Counted from the first letter of the stretch, positions 6,988 to 15,862 are shown. The stretch: DNA of 24,509 nt from DASZCR01 sp964246705 (GCA_964246705.1 CAXTRQ010000086.1:1-24509); one strand, 5' to 3'. Made by a program: numbers and translations. The notes: generated by a model from the sequence alone, not told the origin.

Positions 6988-8772
6988 CTACTTGACCCAC
7001 TCATCCGCAATCTGCGACTCGACTTTGACGGGCACTTTCTTAACGAACTCCTCGCCCGCTATGCACATCGCTGCTTCGACTGTCTTCGCCACCGTCTCGG
7101 CTTCGTCCGCGTCGGCTTCGACGACAATCTCGTCGTGCACGATATTGACGATTCGCGCCGTCCCGTCTTTCAACTTATCGTGCAACAACCGCAGAGCGCG
7201 TTTGAGAATGTCTGCGCTCGAACCCTGAATGGGCGAGTTTTTGCCGTTGCGCTGTGCGGCAGAGGCGGCCTGTTTGTCGTTGGGGTCGAAGTTGAAGCGC
7301 GCGAGCCGCCCCGCCATGGTGCGCGGCGCGACACGGTCTCTGACAGCCATCTGTGCGGCTTCGCGCAGCCACTTATCCAATTCGCGGTAGGTTGAGAAGT
7401 AGCGGCGCAGGAGGTCTTCGGCCTCCGTCTCGGAAAGTCCCGTGAGCATCGCGAAGCGCTTCGCGCCGATGCCGTAGACCACTCCGAAGTTGAGCCGTTT
7501 GGCAAAGTCGCGCTGCTCTTTCGTCACCGCTTCGAGCGGCACGTTGAAGACCTGCGCGGCGGTCACACGATGGAGGTCAGCACCGGAGTTAAAGGCATCC
7601 ACGAAGCCTTTATCGCCCGTGTAGTCTGCGAGGATACGCAGTTCTATTTGACTGTAATCGCTGATGATGAGTTTGCGGCCTTCGGGCGCGCGGAAGCAGC
7701 GCCGGTACTCGAACGCGTGCGGCACTTGTTGGATGTTCGGCGAGGTACAGGCCATGCGTCCGGTCGGCGCGCCGATTTGATGAAAGTTGGCGTGGACGCG
7801 CCCCGTCACCGGATTGATTTCTTTGAGGATGTTTTCGCCGTAGCTCGTCAGCGCCTTCTGCACGGTGCGGTATTCGAGCAGGACTTTGATTTCGTGATGC
7901 TTGTCGGCGAGCGGTTGCAACTTCCAGTTGCGCGTCCCGTCGGGCAGTTCGATGCCGCGCCGCTGGAGCGCCTTGGTCAACTGGACGTGCGAATCAATAT
8001 TGATGTCCATGCGCGTCGGGCCGAAGAAGGATTGCTGGGGCGACTCTTCGGCGAGCAACACTTGCAACTCTTCGGCGAGGATGGCGCGTCGTTTTTCGAC
8101 AATCGCCAACTGCTCGCGCCAGCGCGCGGCATCCAGATAGATGCCCGTCAGTTCGATGGCCGAGATGGGCAGCACGCATTCAAATTCGAGCGCGGCACAG
8201 CGCACAAGGTCGCTCGCGCGCAGGCGTTCGATCATCTTCTCGCGCAGGGGAAGCATGATGGCAGCATCGCGCGCGGCATATTCGATTTGCGCGTGAGAGA
8301 GTTCGCCGCTCCAATCGCTCAACTGTTCCGACTTGTCCACAGTCTCATTCAGGAAACGCTGCGCGACGACGGCGAGGCTGTGGCGGTCTTCCGTCTCGCC
8401 CGCCGAGACCAGTTGGCTCGCCAGCAGCGTGTCGAAGACGCCGCCGAGTTCGACGCCCAGTTGATGACACGCCCACTTCGCGTCGAACTTCGCGTTGTGC
8501 GCCACCTTGACCGGGCGCGCGGCGGCGAGCAGTTGACGCAGCGGCGCGAGCGTCTCGACTTTTGTCGGGTCGGCGTCCATCGTGAAGCGATTGAGGTCAA
8601 TGATGCGAACGCCGTCGGGCGCGGCTAATTGTACGAGCCGCATGTGCCCGGCGTATGGGTCGAGTGAAGTTGTTTCAGAGTCGAAACCGATAGCCGCGTG
8701 CTGCGATAATTCCTCGCAGGCGGCGTGCAGTTCTTGAGGCGTGTTGACTAAGCGGTAATCAATTTCGTCCAT
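6988..8772 (-). CDS. Bifunctional 3'-5' exonuclease/DNA polymerase (family A, no 5'-nuclease domain)
   Basis: The 594-residue protein is a compact DNA polymerase I relative, a Klenow-like unit. The proofreading domain is complete: ExoI FDSET (Asp31, Glu33), ExoII HNAKFDAKW (Asn93, Asp97) and ExoIII YAARDA (Tyr165, Asp169). The polymerase domain has motif A SDYSQIELRI (Asp372), the O-helix RDFAKRLNFGVVYG (Arg421, Lys425, Phe429, Tyr433) and motif C VHDEIV (His546, Asp547, Glu548). There is no N-terminal flap-nuclease domain, unlike the ~900-residue PolA of most bacteria. Phe429 predicts strong discrimination against dideoxynucleotides. The start at 8772 lacks a clear ribosome site but matches the domain start. 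It is flanked by unrelated genes, next to the assembly gap. It may be a repair polymerase or the cell's only PolA; the window cannot decide. Confidence 0.92.
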   Translation of the reverse strand: MDEIDYRLVNTPQELHAACEELSQHAAIGFDSETTSLDPYAGHMRLVQLAAPDGVRIIDLNRFTMDADPTKVETLAPLRQLLAAARPVKVAHNAKFDAKWACHQLGVELGGVFDTLLASQLVSAGETEDRHSLAVVAQRFLNETVDKSEQLSDWSGELSHAQIEYAARDAAIMLPLREKMIERLRASDLVRCAALEFECVLPISAIELTGIYLDAARWREQLAIVEKRRAILAEELQVLLAEESPQQSFFGPTRMDINIDSHVQLTKALQRRGIELPDGTRNWKLQPLADKHHEIKVLLEYRTVQKALTSYGENILKEINPVTGRVHANFHQIGAPTGRMACTSPNIQQVPHAFEYRRCFRAPEGRKLIISDYSQIELRILADYTGDKGFVDAFNSGADLHRVTAAQVFNVPLEAVTKEQRDFAKRLNFGVVYGIGAKRFAMLTGLSETEAEDLLRRYFSTYRELDKWLREAAQMAVRDRVAPRTMAGRLARFNFDPNDKQAASAAQRNGKNSPIQGSSADILKRALRLLHDKLKDGTARIVNIVHDEIVVEADADEAETVAKTVEAAMCIAGEEFVKKVPVKVESQIADEWVK

Positions 8773-8841
8773 CGAATTTTTAAGTGCCTATCGAGATGAA
8801 GCTTTTCAGAAAGAGGACAGATGATGGCACGGAAGTTCGCC

Positions 8842-8943
8842 GCTTGTCACATCACGAGCGCGGGCGGGCGCAGAATGTTTCGACAAATACCTGCGCGCCG
8901 CCAGCCCTTTGCGCTTCGACGGGCGGAGGCGCGCTTGTCACAT
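8842..8943. repeat. 11-bp direct repeat in the gap between STAND and polymerase genes
   Basis: GCTTGTCACAT occurs at 8842-8852 and again at 8933-8943, 91 bases apart, in the 182-base intergenic stretch 8773-8954. The spacing and position downstream of the STAND gene and upstream of the polymerase gene could reflect a regulator site, but two copies of 11 bases is modest evidence. No terminator hairpin for the STAND gene was found here. Confidence 0.3.
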
Positions 8944-8954
8944 GTCCTTCGCTC

Positions 8955-11900
8955 TCACGGCGTCTTTTCGTCTTCAAGAATAATCGGCTGCTCGTGATCT
9001 TTGAGCTTGTCACGCGCCGTTTGCGCTGCCGACGCGGCTTCCTTCGCTTCTGCCGCGTGATTCGTTTTCCGCAGCAGCGGGGCGCACTGTTCAAGCCACG
9101 CAATCAACTGCGCGTAAGGCTCACGTGGATTGGGCTTGGGATTATCATAGAGCAGTTTGTAGACAATGTCGGATTGACGCTTGAAGAGCAGTAGCAGATC
9201 ATCGAATCGCTCTTGCTCGGCATAAAGTTGCGTCAGAGAATTGAGCGCCTCGAAGTGTACGGCGGCGGTCGTTTCGTCGTATTTAACCGGCTCGGCAACT
9301 CTGAGCTTAGGCCCCGCAGTATCAATAGACTTTTGATAAAACTCTGCGGCCTCTTTTTTCTGACCCTGCGCCATGAAATTTTCAGCTATGTTGTAATAGC
9401 TAATCTCTTCATCCTTGTGCAGTAGATTGGTGCGTAGTTCGAGAGCGCGATTATCAAGCGACGCCGCTTCCGCATATTCCTTTCGGGTGCGACGAATGTT
9501 CGCCAGCTTGTCGAGAATCTCCGCCGTCTGGCTCAGGTTATCGAGTCGTTTCGCGTCCGACTTGCCTGTCGTCCCGGCCTTCGACTTGTCCTCAACAATC
9601 TTCTCAATCTGCGCGAGAGAACGATTGTAGAACGCTTCGGCCTGCACGTAGTTTTTGCGGTCATAGTAAAACCCGGCGAGATCGCGTGTGACTTTAAACT
9701 CGCTCTGCGCCTGCAAGTCGTCATGAGACTTGGTAGCGATAATCTCCAACGCCTGTTTGAAGGCCGCCTCCGCTTTGTCGGGTTCGTTGACCGCGTCATA
9801 GTAGTTTGCCATGTCGCCGAGCAGGCGGAAGGCCATGTAGCTTTCCATATCTAACTTTTTTTGAACATCCAAAGCCATCTCGTAGAGGTTACCGGCTTGC
9901 GGGTAGGCTTTGATGGCGGCGTAGAGCCGTGCCAGTTCGCTCATGTAAGAGACGGCTTGCGCGGAAGTGGCGTTATATGGCGTCTTCTGGCGAATCTTGC
10001 GCGCCAGTGCGTAGAGCTTTCCGGCTTTGGCCCCCTCGTCATGGTCGTCGTAGACACGCGCGATATTAAGGAGGGCTTCGGCGATGTTGGGGTCGTCAGG
10101 CTCAAGCTGTTTCTGGTGAATCCTCAACACCTCTTTATAGAGCGCGAGCGCGTCGTCAGTTTTAGACGGATTGTTGGCGTAAAACTCTGCGACCTTGTTG
10201 AGCGCGCCGATGAGATCGGGGCTGTCGGGGTTTGCGCGTCTAATATCCAGAGCTTGCTTGTAATACTTCTCCGCTTCCGCAAGGTTACCTTGATTGCTGT
10301 AGTTCAGCGCGAGATTTTCGAGACTGGCAGCAACTTCCGGGTGCTTGTCTCCGTGCCTGCTGTGATTAAGCTGGTGTACCTGTACAAAGAACGGTTCGGC
10401 GGCCTTGTAATTTCCACGGTCACTGTAGAGTTGCGCCAGCCCGCCGATGGTTTGGACTCGTTCGGGATCATCCTTGTCGAGTTTGTTCCCGGCAATCAAC
10501 TTCTCCTGAGTTGCTGACGCCTTTTGGTAAGAGGCTTCGCTCGATTGCCAGAGGCCGCTCCTGCGCTGCGACGCTCCGAGATAGGTGAGCGCCCATGCCA
10601 TCTTTCGTAAGTCATTCTCCCGTCGGTAATCGCCGTAAAGAGCGGCGAACTGGTTGAGCGCGCCTTCCATGTCTCCTCTGTAGAAGGTCGCCAGTGCGTC
10701 GCGGTTGCGGTGGTCGTTTTTGACCTCTTTGTTGGCGCGTGCGGCTTCGCTCTGGGCGAGCGCGCGATCCCTCTGGGCATCGCGCAGGGCGTTGCGCGCC
10801 GTCTGCTCGGAAGCGAGCGCGCGCGCGGACGCCTCTCTGGCGAGAGTTTCCTGCTTGCCGGCTTCGACGCTGGCCGCCTCGGCTTTCTTCCTTGCTTCCT
10901 CGGCATCGAGCCTCGCCTGTTTTTCGCTCGCTAATCCTTTGGCAATCTCGTCGTTCTTCTTCTCAACTTCAATTCTCGCTTTCAGCGCATCTTCGGCGGC
11001 CACACGCTCCTTTCCGGCGCTGTCGTTCGCCTCCTTCATCGCAATGACGGCGAAACCCGTGCCGCTGAGCGCGAGCAGAAACATGATAAGAACCGCGTAT
11101 ATCATGCGGCGCAGGCGGCTCGCGGATTTGGCCTGCGCGGCGGCGAAGGCTTGCGCCTGCTCCAACTCGCGCCGCTCGCGCGCGGCTTGTTCTTCGCGCT
11201 GGCGGTCGGCGGCGGCGATTTGCGCGTCGCGTTGCGCGCGGCTCTCTTCGAGAAAGGCCATGGCGGTGTCGAATCCCGCGTGGTATTGCTCGCCCCACGC
11301 ACGGTTCGGGCTGTGGCTCTCGCGCCACTTGAGCACCCATCGCAAGGTCGCGTCATCCAGCAACCCGCCCGCGCCCTCTCGATAGTCCACCGCGGCTTCG
11401 GCGAGGCGGCGATAGATGCGCGCCGAGTTCGCTTCTTCGTTGACCCACACTTTCAGACGTTGCCAGTTGCGAATCAGGCTCTCGTGAGAAATATCAATCA
11501 CCGTCTCGCCGTCGAGTTCAGTTTCGGCGGGCGGCATCAGGAACGAGCGCCCCTCGCGGCGGAAGATGTCAATGACGGCGACGACCTCCGCCTCCGACGC
11601 TTCGGCGATTTCGCAAAGCTCTTGCAACCTCGTCGGGCGACGAATCTCTCGATTGTCCGTGCCGCGCTCGGTGAGCGCCCTGAAGACCAGTTCGGCGATG
11701 CGGCGGCGACGCTCGTCCGGCAGTTCGTCCCAAGCCTCGTCGGCGTGGCGCGAGAGCGCGTCCGACATGGTGCCGATGGCCTCGTAATGTTCGAGACCCA
11801 AAGGCTCACGGTCGCGGCGATGCGCAGCCCAGTATTCCCAAGTACGCATGAGCGCGTGCTGGAGAATGGGGAGTTGGTCGGGGTTGTCGCCCACGTCATT

Positions 11901-12659
11901 CAAGAGGCGGTTGACGAGCGGCTCGGTCATCTTGCCACGCGTGACGCCGACCGGGCCTGTGATCGCCATGCGCCGCTCGTCACGCGTCATACGCGGGATG
12001 AGGTACTGGCCGTCGTTGATGGCCTCCGGTAGCCCTTGGAACTGCGCGCAGTCGCCGAGAAAGTCCGAGCGCATCGTCAGCACGATATAGAGAGACAGTT
12101 CACGCTGCCGCGCGGCTTCGAGCAGGAGTTTGACGAAGGCCGCTGCCTCGTCGCCCGTGCTCGACGGCGCGCGCGCCGCGCGGAAGCGGAACAATTCCTC
12201 GAATTGATCTACGACGACGAGGAGCTTTTCGTGTTCGCCGAGCCGCGCCTGCCGCGCGGCGTTGACGAGGCCGAGCGAGCCGCTCCTGAGCGTCGCCTCG
12301 ATGACGGCTTCGGCCTCGGCGGGGGGTAGGCCGCCGCCCGCTTCCGGCAGCACGTCTTTTGCGGCGAGCGTGTGCGCGAGGTTACAGAAGGGGTCGCTCC
12401 CCGGTCGCATGATGGAGATGCGCCAGCCGGAGCCAGCCCCGCTCATCATTCCGCCGCGCAAGGCGGGCAGCATGCCTGCGCGGACGAGCGAAGATTTGCC
12501 GCTACCCGAAGTGCCGACGACGGCGAGCAGGCGCGAGCGTTGGAGCCGCGTGATGAGCGCGTCCGACTGTCCCTCGCGCCCGAAGAAGAGGCGATACTCG
12601 TCCGTCTCGAAGGGGCGGAGGCCGGGAAAGGGATTCGTGAAGCTTTTCGTCTCAGCCAT
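8955..12659 (-). CDS. nSTAND1 ATPase with transmembrane helix and TPR array
   Basis: The 1234-residue protein begins at ATG 12659, overlapping the TGA of the TIR gene by one base (TGATG), with an AAGGAGG ribosome site 6 bases upstream; longer in-frame upstream sequence is a shadow of the TIR gene. Order: nSTAND1 NTPase with entry motif NPFPGLRPF (9-17), FFGRE (25-29), Walker A GTSGSGKSS (49-57, Lys55), Walker B LLVVVDQFEEL (146-156, Asp151, Glu154/155), MRSDF (196-200) and a winged-helix part ending ISHESLIRNW (390-399); a charged coiled coil (~470-510); one membrane helix (~518-541); a second coiled coil (~548-645); then kinesin-light-chain-like TPRs (~655-1215), e.g. GNLAEAEKYYKQALDIRR. STAND proteins switch on NTP binding and oligomerise, usually activating an attached or partner effector; here the TIR protein is the obvious partner. 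The ligand sensed by the TPRs is unknown. Confidence 0.93.
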   Translation of the reverse strand: MAETKSFTNPFPGLRPFETDEYRLFFGREGQSDALITRLQRSRLLAVVGTSGSGKSSLVRAGMLPALRGGMMSGAGSGWRISIMRPGSDPFCNLAHTLAAKDVLPEAGGGLPPAEAEAVIEATLRSGSLGLVNAARQARLGEHEKLLVVVDQFEELFRFRAARAPSSTGDEAAAFVKLLLEAARQRELSLYIVLTMRSDFLGDCAQFQGLPEAINDGQYLIPRMTRDERRMAITGPVGVTRGKMTEPLVNRLLNDVGDNPDQLPILQHALMRTWEYWAAHRRDREPLGLEHYEAIGTMSDALSRHADEAWDELPDERRRRIAELVFRALTERGTDNREIRRPTRLQELCEIAEASEAEVVAVIDIFRREGRSFLMPPAETELDGETVIDISHESLIRNWQRLKVWVNEEANSARIYRRLAEAAVDYREGAGGLLDDATLRWVLKWRESHSPNRAWGEQYHAGFDTAMAFLEESRAQRDAQIAAADRQREEQAARERRELEQAQAFAAAQAKSASRLRRMIYAVLIMFLLALSGTGFAVIAMKEANDSAGKERVAAEDALKARIEVEKKNDEIAKGLASEKQARLDAEEARKKAEAASVEAGKQETLAREASARALASEQTARNALRDAQRDRALAQSEAARANKEVKNDHRNRDALATFYRGDMEGALNQFAALYGDYRRENDLRKMAWALTYLGASQRRSGLWQSSEASYQKASATQEKLIAGNKLDKDDPERVQTIGGLAQLYSDRGNYKAAEPFFVQVHQLNHSRHGDKHPEVAASLENLALNYSNQGNLAEAEKYYKQALDIRRANPDSPDLIGALNKVAEFYANNPSKTDDALALYKEVLRIHQKQLEPDDPNIAEALLNIARVYDDHDEGAKAGKLYALARKIRQKTPYNATSAQAVSYMSELARLYAAIKAYPQAGNLYEMALDVQKKLDMESYMAFRLLGDMANYYDAVNEPDKAEAAFKQALEIIATKSHDDLQAQSEFKVTRDLAGFYYDRKNYVQAEAFYNRSLAQIEKIVEDKSKAGTTGKSDAKRLDNLSQTAEILDKLANIRRTRKEYAEAASLDNRALELRTNLLHKDEEISYYNIAENFMAQGQKKEAAEFYQKSIDTAGPKLRVAEPVKYDETTAAVHFEALNSLTQLYAEQERFDDLLLLFKRQSDIVYKLLYDNPKPNPREPYAQLIAWLEQCAPLLRKTNHAAEAKEAASAAQTARDKLKDHEQPIILEDEKTP

Positions 12660-14281
12660 CAGTGACCTCCTTCGGCGGACTGCACGGCGCTGACGAAGTC
12701 GCGCAGGTCGTTGGGGTCGAATGACTCGAAGTTGCGTATGACGTAGGGAACCAAGTGCGTCAGGAAGTCCTCCTTCTGCTCGTTCGGCGGCAAGCCGACA
12801 TAGACGGCGCTGGCGCACCAGTCGTCCTCGCGCCCGTACCCGTAAGCCTTCTCAAGGTCTTCGAGATTCTTGCGCACCCACGGCTCGTCGCCACAGCCGA
12901 AGTAGATGAGCGCGGCATCGCACTCTTTAAGATTCTTGCGGTGATACTCCATGAGATCGTCAACGACGCCGCCGTCAAGCCACGTGATAACCTCCAAGTT
13001 CTGTTTGAAGAGATATTCCTTGATAGGCCGCACGAAACTCCGGTCGCGGTTCTCGCAGATGAGATAAATCTGCTTGAGTTTCGAGCGGCGCGCATTGCGT
13101 GCGGCGGATTTCGTGGGAGGGTCGAGCTTTTCGACGATGCGCGTTTTTAGTTCTTCGACGCTCGTCTGCAAAAGCTCGACGCCCGTCGTCAGTCGGTTCT
13201 GGAGTTCCGTGACGAAAGACTTCTGGCGCTCGTCGTTGATTTCCAAGGCCGGTGTCATCAGTCCCGGCGGCAGCCAGAGCAGACGCAGGAGGGACGGGTC
13301 GGCCTCGGCGCGCTCGGCGGACAGTTTCTCCTGTATGCGGACGACGGAGCGCGCGTCGTCTTCGGGCGTCGAGCCGTAACGCGTGCCGACGAGATGGACG
13401 GACATCGCACTGCGCGTGAGGGCGGCGCGCACGGCCTCCTCGGTCTGCTTCACCTCTTCGAGCGGGAGTTTCTGTTCCGGCAGCACGACATAGCCGCGCT
13501 GTTGCAGTTCGTCGCGCACAAGCTCGCGTTCCTTCGTCAGATCGGATGTCGTCTCGGCGAGATAGACGACTTTCGCGACGCCTGCGCCTTCGGGCGCAAC
13601 CGTTGTGGGCGCGGTCGAAACGGGCGCGGCAGAGGCGACTGGCGTCAAGGCGGGCGCAGCGACCGGGGGCGGAGCGGCAGCGGGGGTGACGTTGCTGCCC
13701 GACACTGGCGGCACTTGCGCTCCGGGCGAGTGTTTCAACTCGATGAGCGTTCTCGTGATGTCCGACACGAGCCGGTTGAGCATCTTCCAGTACTGCTTGT
13801 CCGAAGGGTCTGGGCTGAACTCGTACATCAAGCCGCTCGATTCATCCTCCCCGTAGAACGGGTAGCCGATAAGATTTCTGATGTGGCCCGGCTCTTGCAT
13901 TTTCAAATGTTCGGGCAAGGGGGTCTTGACGACCTTGAAGATGCGCGAGCGGTAGCCCGGCCCGGCGGCCACGGGCGGCGGCTCGCTCGCGTGGAATGTT
14001 TCCATCTCCCGGTTGCACCAGTCTGACTGGACGTAGCGCGGAGAGATGACGGGGACGAGCAGGAGCGAGCGCGTCACGCCGTCGCCGATAGCTCCTGTCA
14101 ATTCGTCGTTGCCTTGCAGGCTGTGGTCGTCGCGCCAGATTTTCGGCTCGTAGCCGAGTCGCTGCTCGACCAGAACCTTGAGGCGCTCGTAGAGAAGGTC
14201 TATCCAACCCTTTTCGCTGCCGTAGGGGCTGAGGTCGTCAATGTGCGCGTAGCTGATGAAGAGGTCGTACTCGTAAGGCAT
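12659..14281 (-). CDS. TIR-domain effector with two further TIR-like/DUF4062-like modules
   Basis: The 540-residue protein has three modules. Residues 1-182 are a TIR domain: YDLFISYAHIDD (5-16), KIWRDDHSLQGNDEL (47-61) and SPRYVQSDWCNRE (80-92); Glu92 sits four residues after Trp88, as the catalytic glutamate of NAD-cleaving TIRs does. A Pro/Ala/Val linker (~187-235) follows. Residues 237-390 resemble DUF4062 or TIR-like domains (VVYLAETTSDLTKEREL, LLRLLWLPPGL). Residues 403-520 are another TIR-like fold (KQIYLICENRD, ECDAALIYFGCGDEPW) in which the matching position is Asn472, so it is probably not catalytic. TIR domains either cleave NAD+ to kill or stall cells, or make cyclic-ADP-ribose signals. 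The gene is first in a coupled pair with the STAND gene. ATG 14281 has a distant GGAGG. Function as a defence effector is inference. Confidence 0.9.
   Translation of the reverse strand: MPYEYDLFISYAHIDDLSPYGSEKGWIDLLYERLKVLVEQRLGYEPKIWRDDHSLQGNDELTGAIGDGVTRSLLLVPVISPRYVQSDWCNREMETFHASEPPPVAAGPGYRSRIFKVVKTPLPEHLKMQEPGHIRNLIGYPFYGEDESSGLMYEFSPDPSDKQYWKMLNRLVSDITRTLIELKHSPGAQVPPVSGSNVTPAAAPPPVAAPALTPVASAAPVSTAPTTVAPEGAGVAKVVYLAETTSDLTKERELVRDELQQRGYVVLPEQKLPLEEVKQTEEAVRAALTRSAMSVHLVGTRYGSTPEDDARSVVRIQEKLSAERAEADPSLLRLLWLPPGLMTPALEINDERQKSFVTELQNRLTTGVELLQTSVEELKTRIVEKLDPPTKSAARNARRSKLKQIYLICENRDRSFVRPIKEYLFKQNLEVITWLDGGVVDDLMEYHRKNLKECDAALIYFGCGDEPWVRKNLEDLEKAYGYGREDDWCASAVYVGLPPNEQKEDFLTHLVPYVIRNFESFDPNDLRDFVSAVQSAEGGH
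12666..12672 (-). promoter_or_regulatory. Shine-Dalgarno of the STAND gene inside the TIR coding end
   Basis: AAGGAGG on the minus strand lies six bases before the ATG at 12659 and within the last codons of the TIR gene. Together with the TGATG stop/start overlap it fixes the STAND start and implies translational coupling, keeping the two proteins in a set ratio. Confidence 0.85.
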
Positions 14282-14467
14282 AAAGCTTTCTCAAACCTCC
14301 GTAAACATTGGCCGGGAGCACAAGTTGAGGCAAGTGTGGGCACGCGTTCGTTGAAGGGCGAACGCGAGCCGAAGGACTGTCGCTCACATCAGGTTGGCTG
14401 ATACATGCTGGGAAAGAAGCGAACTCGCCGAAAGGAAAGCCAGCCAGTCAAACACCCGGCAACAGCA

Positions 14468-14497
14468 CGTATACCTTGCACTCGCCGAAACTGTCAA
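14468..14497 (-). promoter_or_regulatory. Candidate sigma70 promoter of the TIR/STAND operon
   Basis: On the minus strand a perfect TTGACA (14497-14492) is followed after 18 bases by TATACG (14473-14468), a near-consensus -10. Transcription would begin near 14460, giving a ~180-base leader before the TIR start at 14281. The rest of the 14282-14527 gap shows no gene. The -35 match is strong; the spacer is one base longer than ideal. Confidence 0.5.
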
Positions 14498-14527
14498 CCG
14501 CAATCAGGACGGGCGCGAGAAGCCGTC

Positions 14528-15862
14528 TCAAGAAGTCTGCGCCGCGTGGCTCTCAGGAGCGTTACGAACAATTGAGATGAGCAGCAACGCGGAGATTGCG
14601 CCGACGCTTGCGCTGGCGAGAAAAGCGAACCGCGCGCCGTACCATTGCCACAGTTCACCCATCAAAAGCGAGGCGGGCAGCACCGTCACACTAAAAGCCA
14701 AATTATAAAGACCGAACGCCGTGCCCCTCTGTTCGGGACGGACGAGATCGGCGACGAGAGCTTTCTCCGCTCCTTCGGCGAGACCGAAATAAACCCCGTA
14801 GAGCAGAAACAGCCCCCACGTTCCGAGCGCCGACGAGACGAAAGCGAACCCCGCATAAACCGCCGCATAGAGAATCCAGCCCGCCGCAATCAAGCGTTTG
14901 CGCCCGACGCGATCCGAGAGATTTCCACCGACGAGCGAGCTGACAACTTTGCTGACATGCAAGGCCGCCCACAGTAGCGGAATGGTCACCGCTGAGATTC
15001 CGGCATCCTGCGCGCGCAGCAGCAGAAAGGCGTCCGAGGAATTCGAGAGCGTGAAGAGAGCGACGAGCAGCAGAAAGCGTTTGAAGTTGCTATCGAAGCC
15101 GCGCCATGAAAGTTTGGGCGGAGCCGGTTGGGACGGCGTCTCCGCGAGGTCGGAGCGGTCTTCGTGGCGGCGTGTCTCGCGCACGACCAGCGCGGCGACG
15201 AGGACGGCGGCGAGCGCCGGAATCGAAGCGAGCAGGAAGACGGTCTTGTAATCTGCCGCCGTCAGCTGATTGCGATTCGCCGCGATGAAATAAAGAATCG
15301 CATAACCGAGCAGAGGCCCGATGACTGCCCCCGCGTGATCCATCGCGCGGTGAAAGCCGAAAGCCAAGCCGCGCTCGTGCGGCTCGGCGGCGTCGGCAAT
15401 CATCGCGTCGCGCGGCGCGCTGCGAATGCCCTTACCCACGCGGTCAGTCAAGCGGATGGCGAAGACCTGCTGCCATGAAGTGGCAAACGCAAGCAGCGGT
15501 CGCATCATGCCCGCCAGCGCGTAGCCCGAGACCACCAGACCTTTGCGCCGCCCGCGCCGGTCGCTGAAATATCCGGCGCAGAGTTTAAGAATACTTGAGA
15601 CGGATTCAGCCGCGCCCTCGATGCGCCCGATGACGGCGGCGGCGGATGGCGAAGCGCCGAGCAGGCTGGTCAGGAACAGCGGCAGGAGCGGGTAGATGAT
15701 TTCACTCGAAGCATCGTTGAGCAGACTGACGAGGCTGATGACGAAGACGTTACGCGGAAGCCGACGGTAACGCTGCCAGAGGCCGGGCGTCGCCTCGTCT
15801 AGCCTTCCGGTCTGGATGCGCTCGTCAAACTGGTCAGCCGCGTCGGTGTCCGTGTCACCCAT
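14528..15862 (-). CDS. MFS transporter
   Basis: The protein (444 residues from the chosen ATG) is a major facilitator superfamily carrier with about twelve membrane segments in two halves. Typical features are the early NDASSEIIYPLLPLFL helix, motif A-like GYFSDRRGRRKG in the first half and GNLSDRVGRKR in the second, and DRVGKGIRSAPRDAMIADA, a stretch conserved in one bacterial MFS branch of unknown substrate. The ATG at 15862 avoids a 34-residue upstream part that reads through the neighbouring gene. It lies 22 bases after the small membrane protein and downstream of queF, so the three probably form one transcript. A role in moving a queuosine precursor, or simply efflux, is possible but unproven. 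No terminator was seen at its 3' end. Confidence 0.88.
   Translation of the reverse strand: MGDTDTDAADQFDERIQTGRLDEATPGLWQRYRRLPRNVFVISLVSLLNDASSEIIYPLLPLFLTSLLGASPSAAAVIGRIEGAAESVSSILKLCAGYFSDRRGRRKGLVVSGYALAGMMRPLLAFATSWQQVFAIRLTDRVGKGIRSAPRDAMIADAAEPHERGLAFGFHRAMDHAGAVIGPLLGYAILYFIAANRNQLTAADYKTVFLLASIPALAAVLVAALVVRETRRHEDRSDLAETPSQPAPPKLSWRGFDSNFKRFLLLVALFTLSNSSDAFLLLRAQDAGISAVTIPLLWAALHVSKVVSSLVGGNLSDRVGRKRLIAAGWILYAAVYAGFAFVSSALGTWGLFLLYGVYFGLAEGAEKALVADLVRPEQRGTAFGLYNLAFSVTVLPASLLMGELWQWYGARFAFLASASVGAISALLLISIVRNAPESHAAQTS

Noticed and set aside
7570..8628. 352-residue plus-strand frame
   Set aside because: It is fully antisense to the DNA polymerase, whose catalytic motifs are all intact; the frame has no domain and reflects high GC.
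11151..12032. 293-residue plus-strand frame
   Set aside because: Antisense to the nSTAND1 domain, with composition typical of a shadow and no ribosome site.
12660..12818. 53-residue N-terminal extension of the STAND protein
   Set aside because: It overlaps the TIR coding end in another frame, is Arg-rich, and the AAGGAGG before ATG 12659 fixes the start.
8955..14281. Assignment to Thoeris or CBASS
   Set aside because: No ThsA-type NADase/SLOG partner and no nucleotidyltransferase or its effector is present; the STAND partner makes a different architecture.
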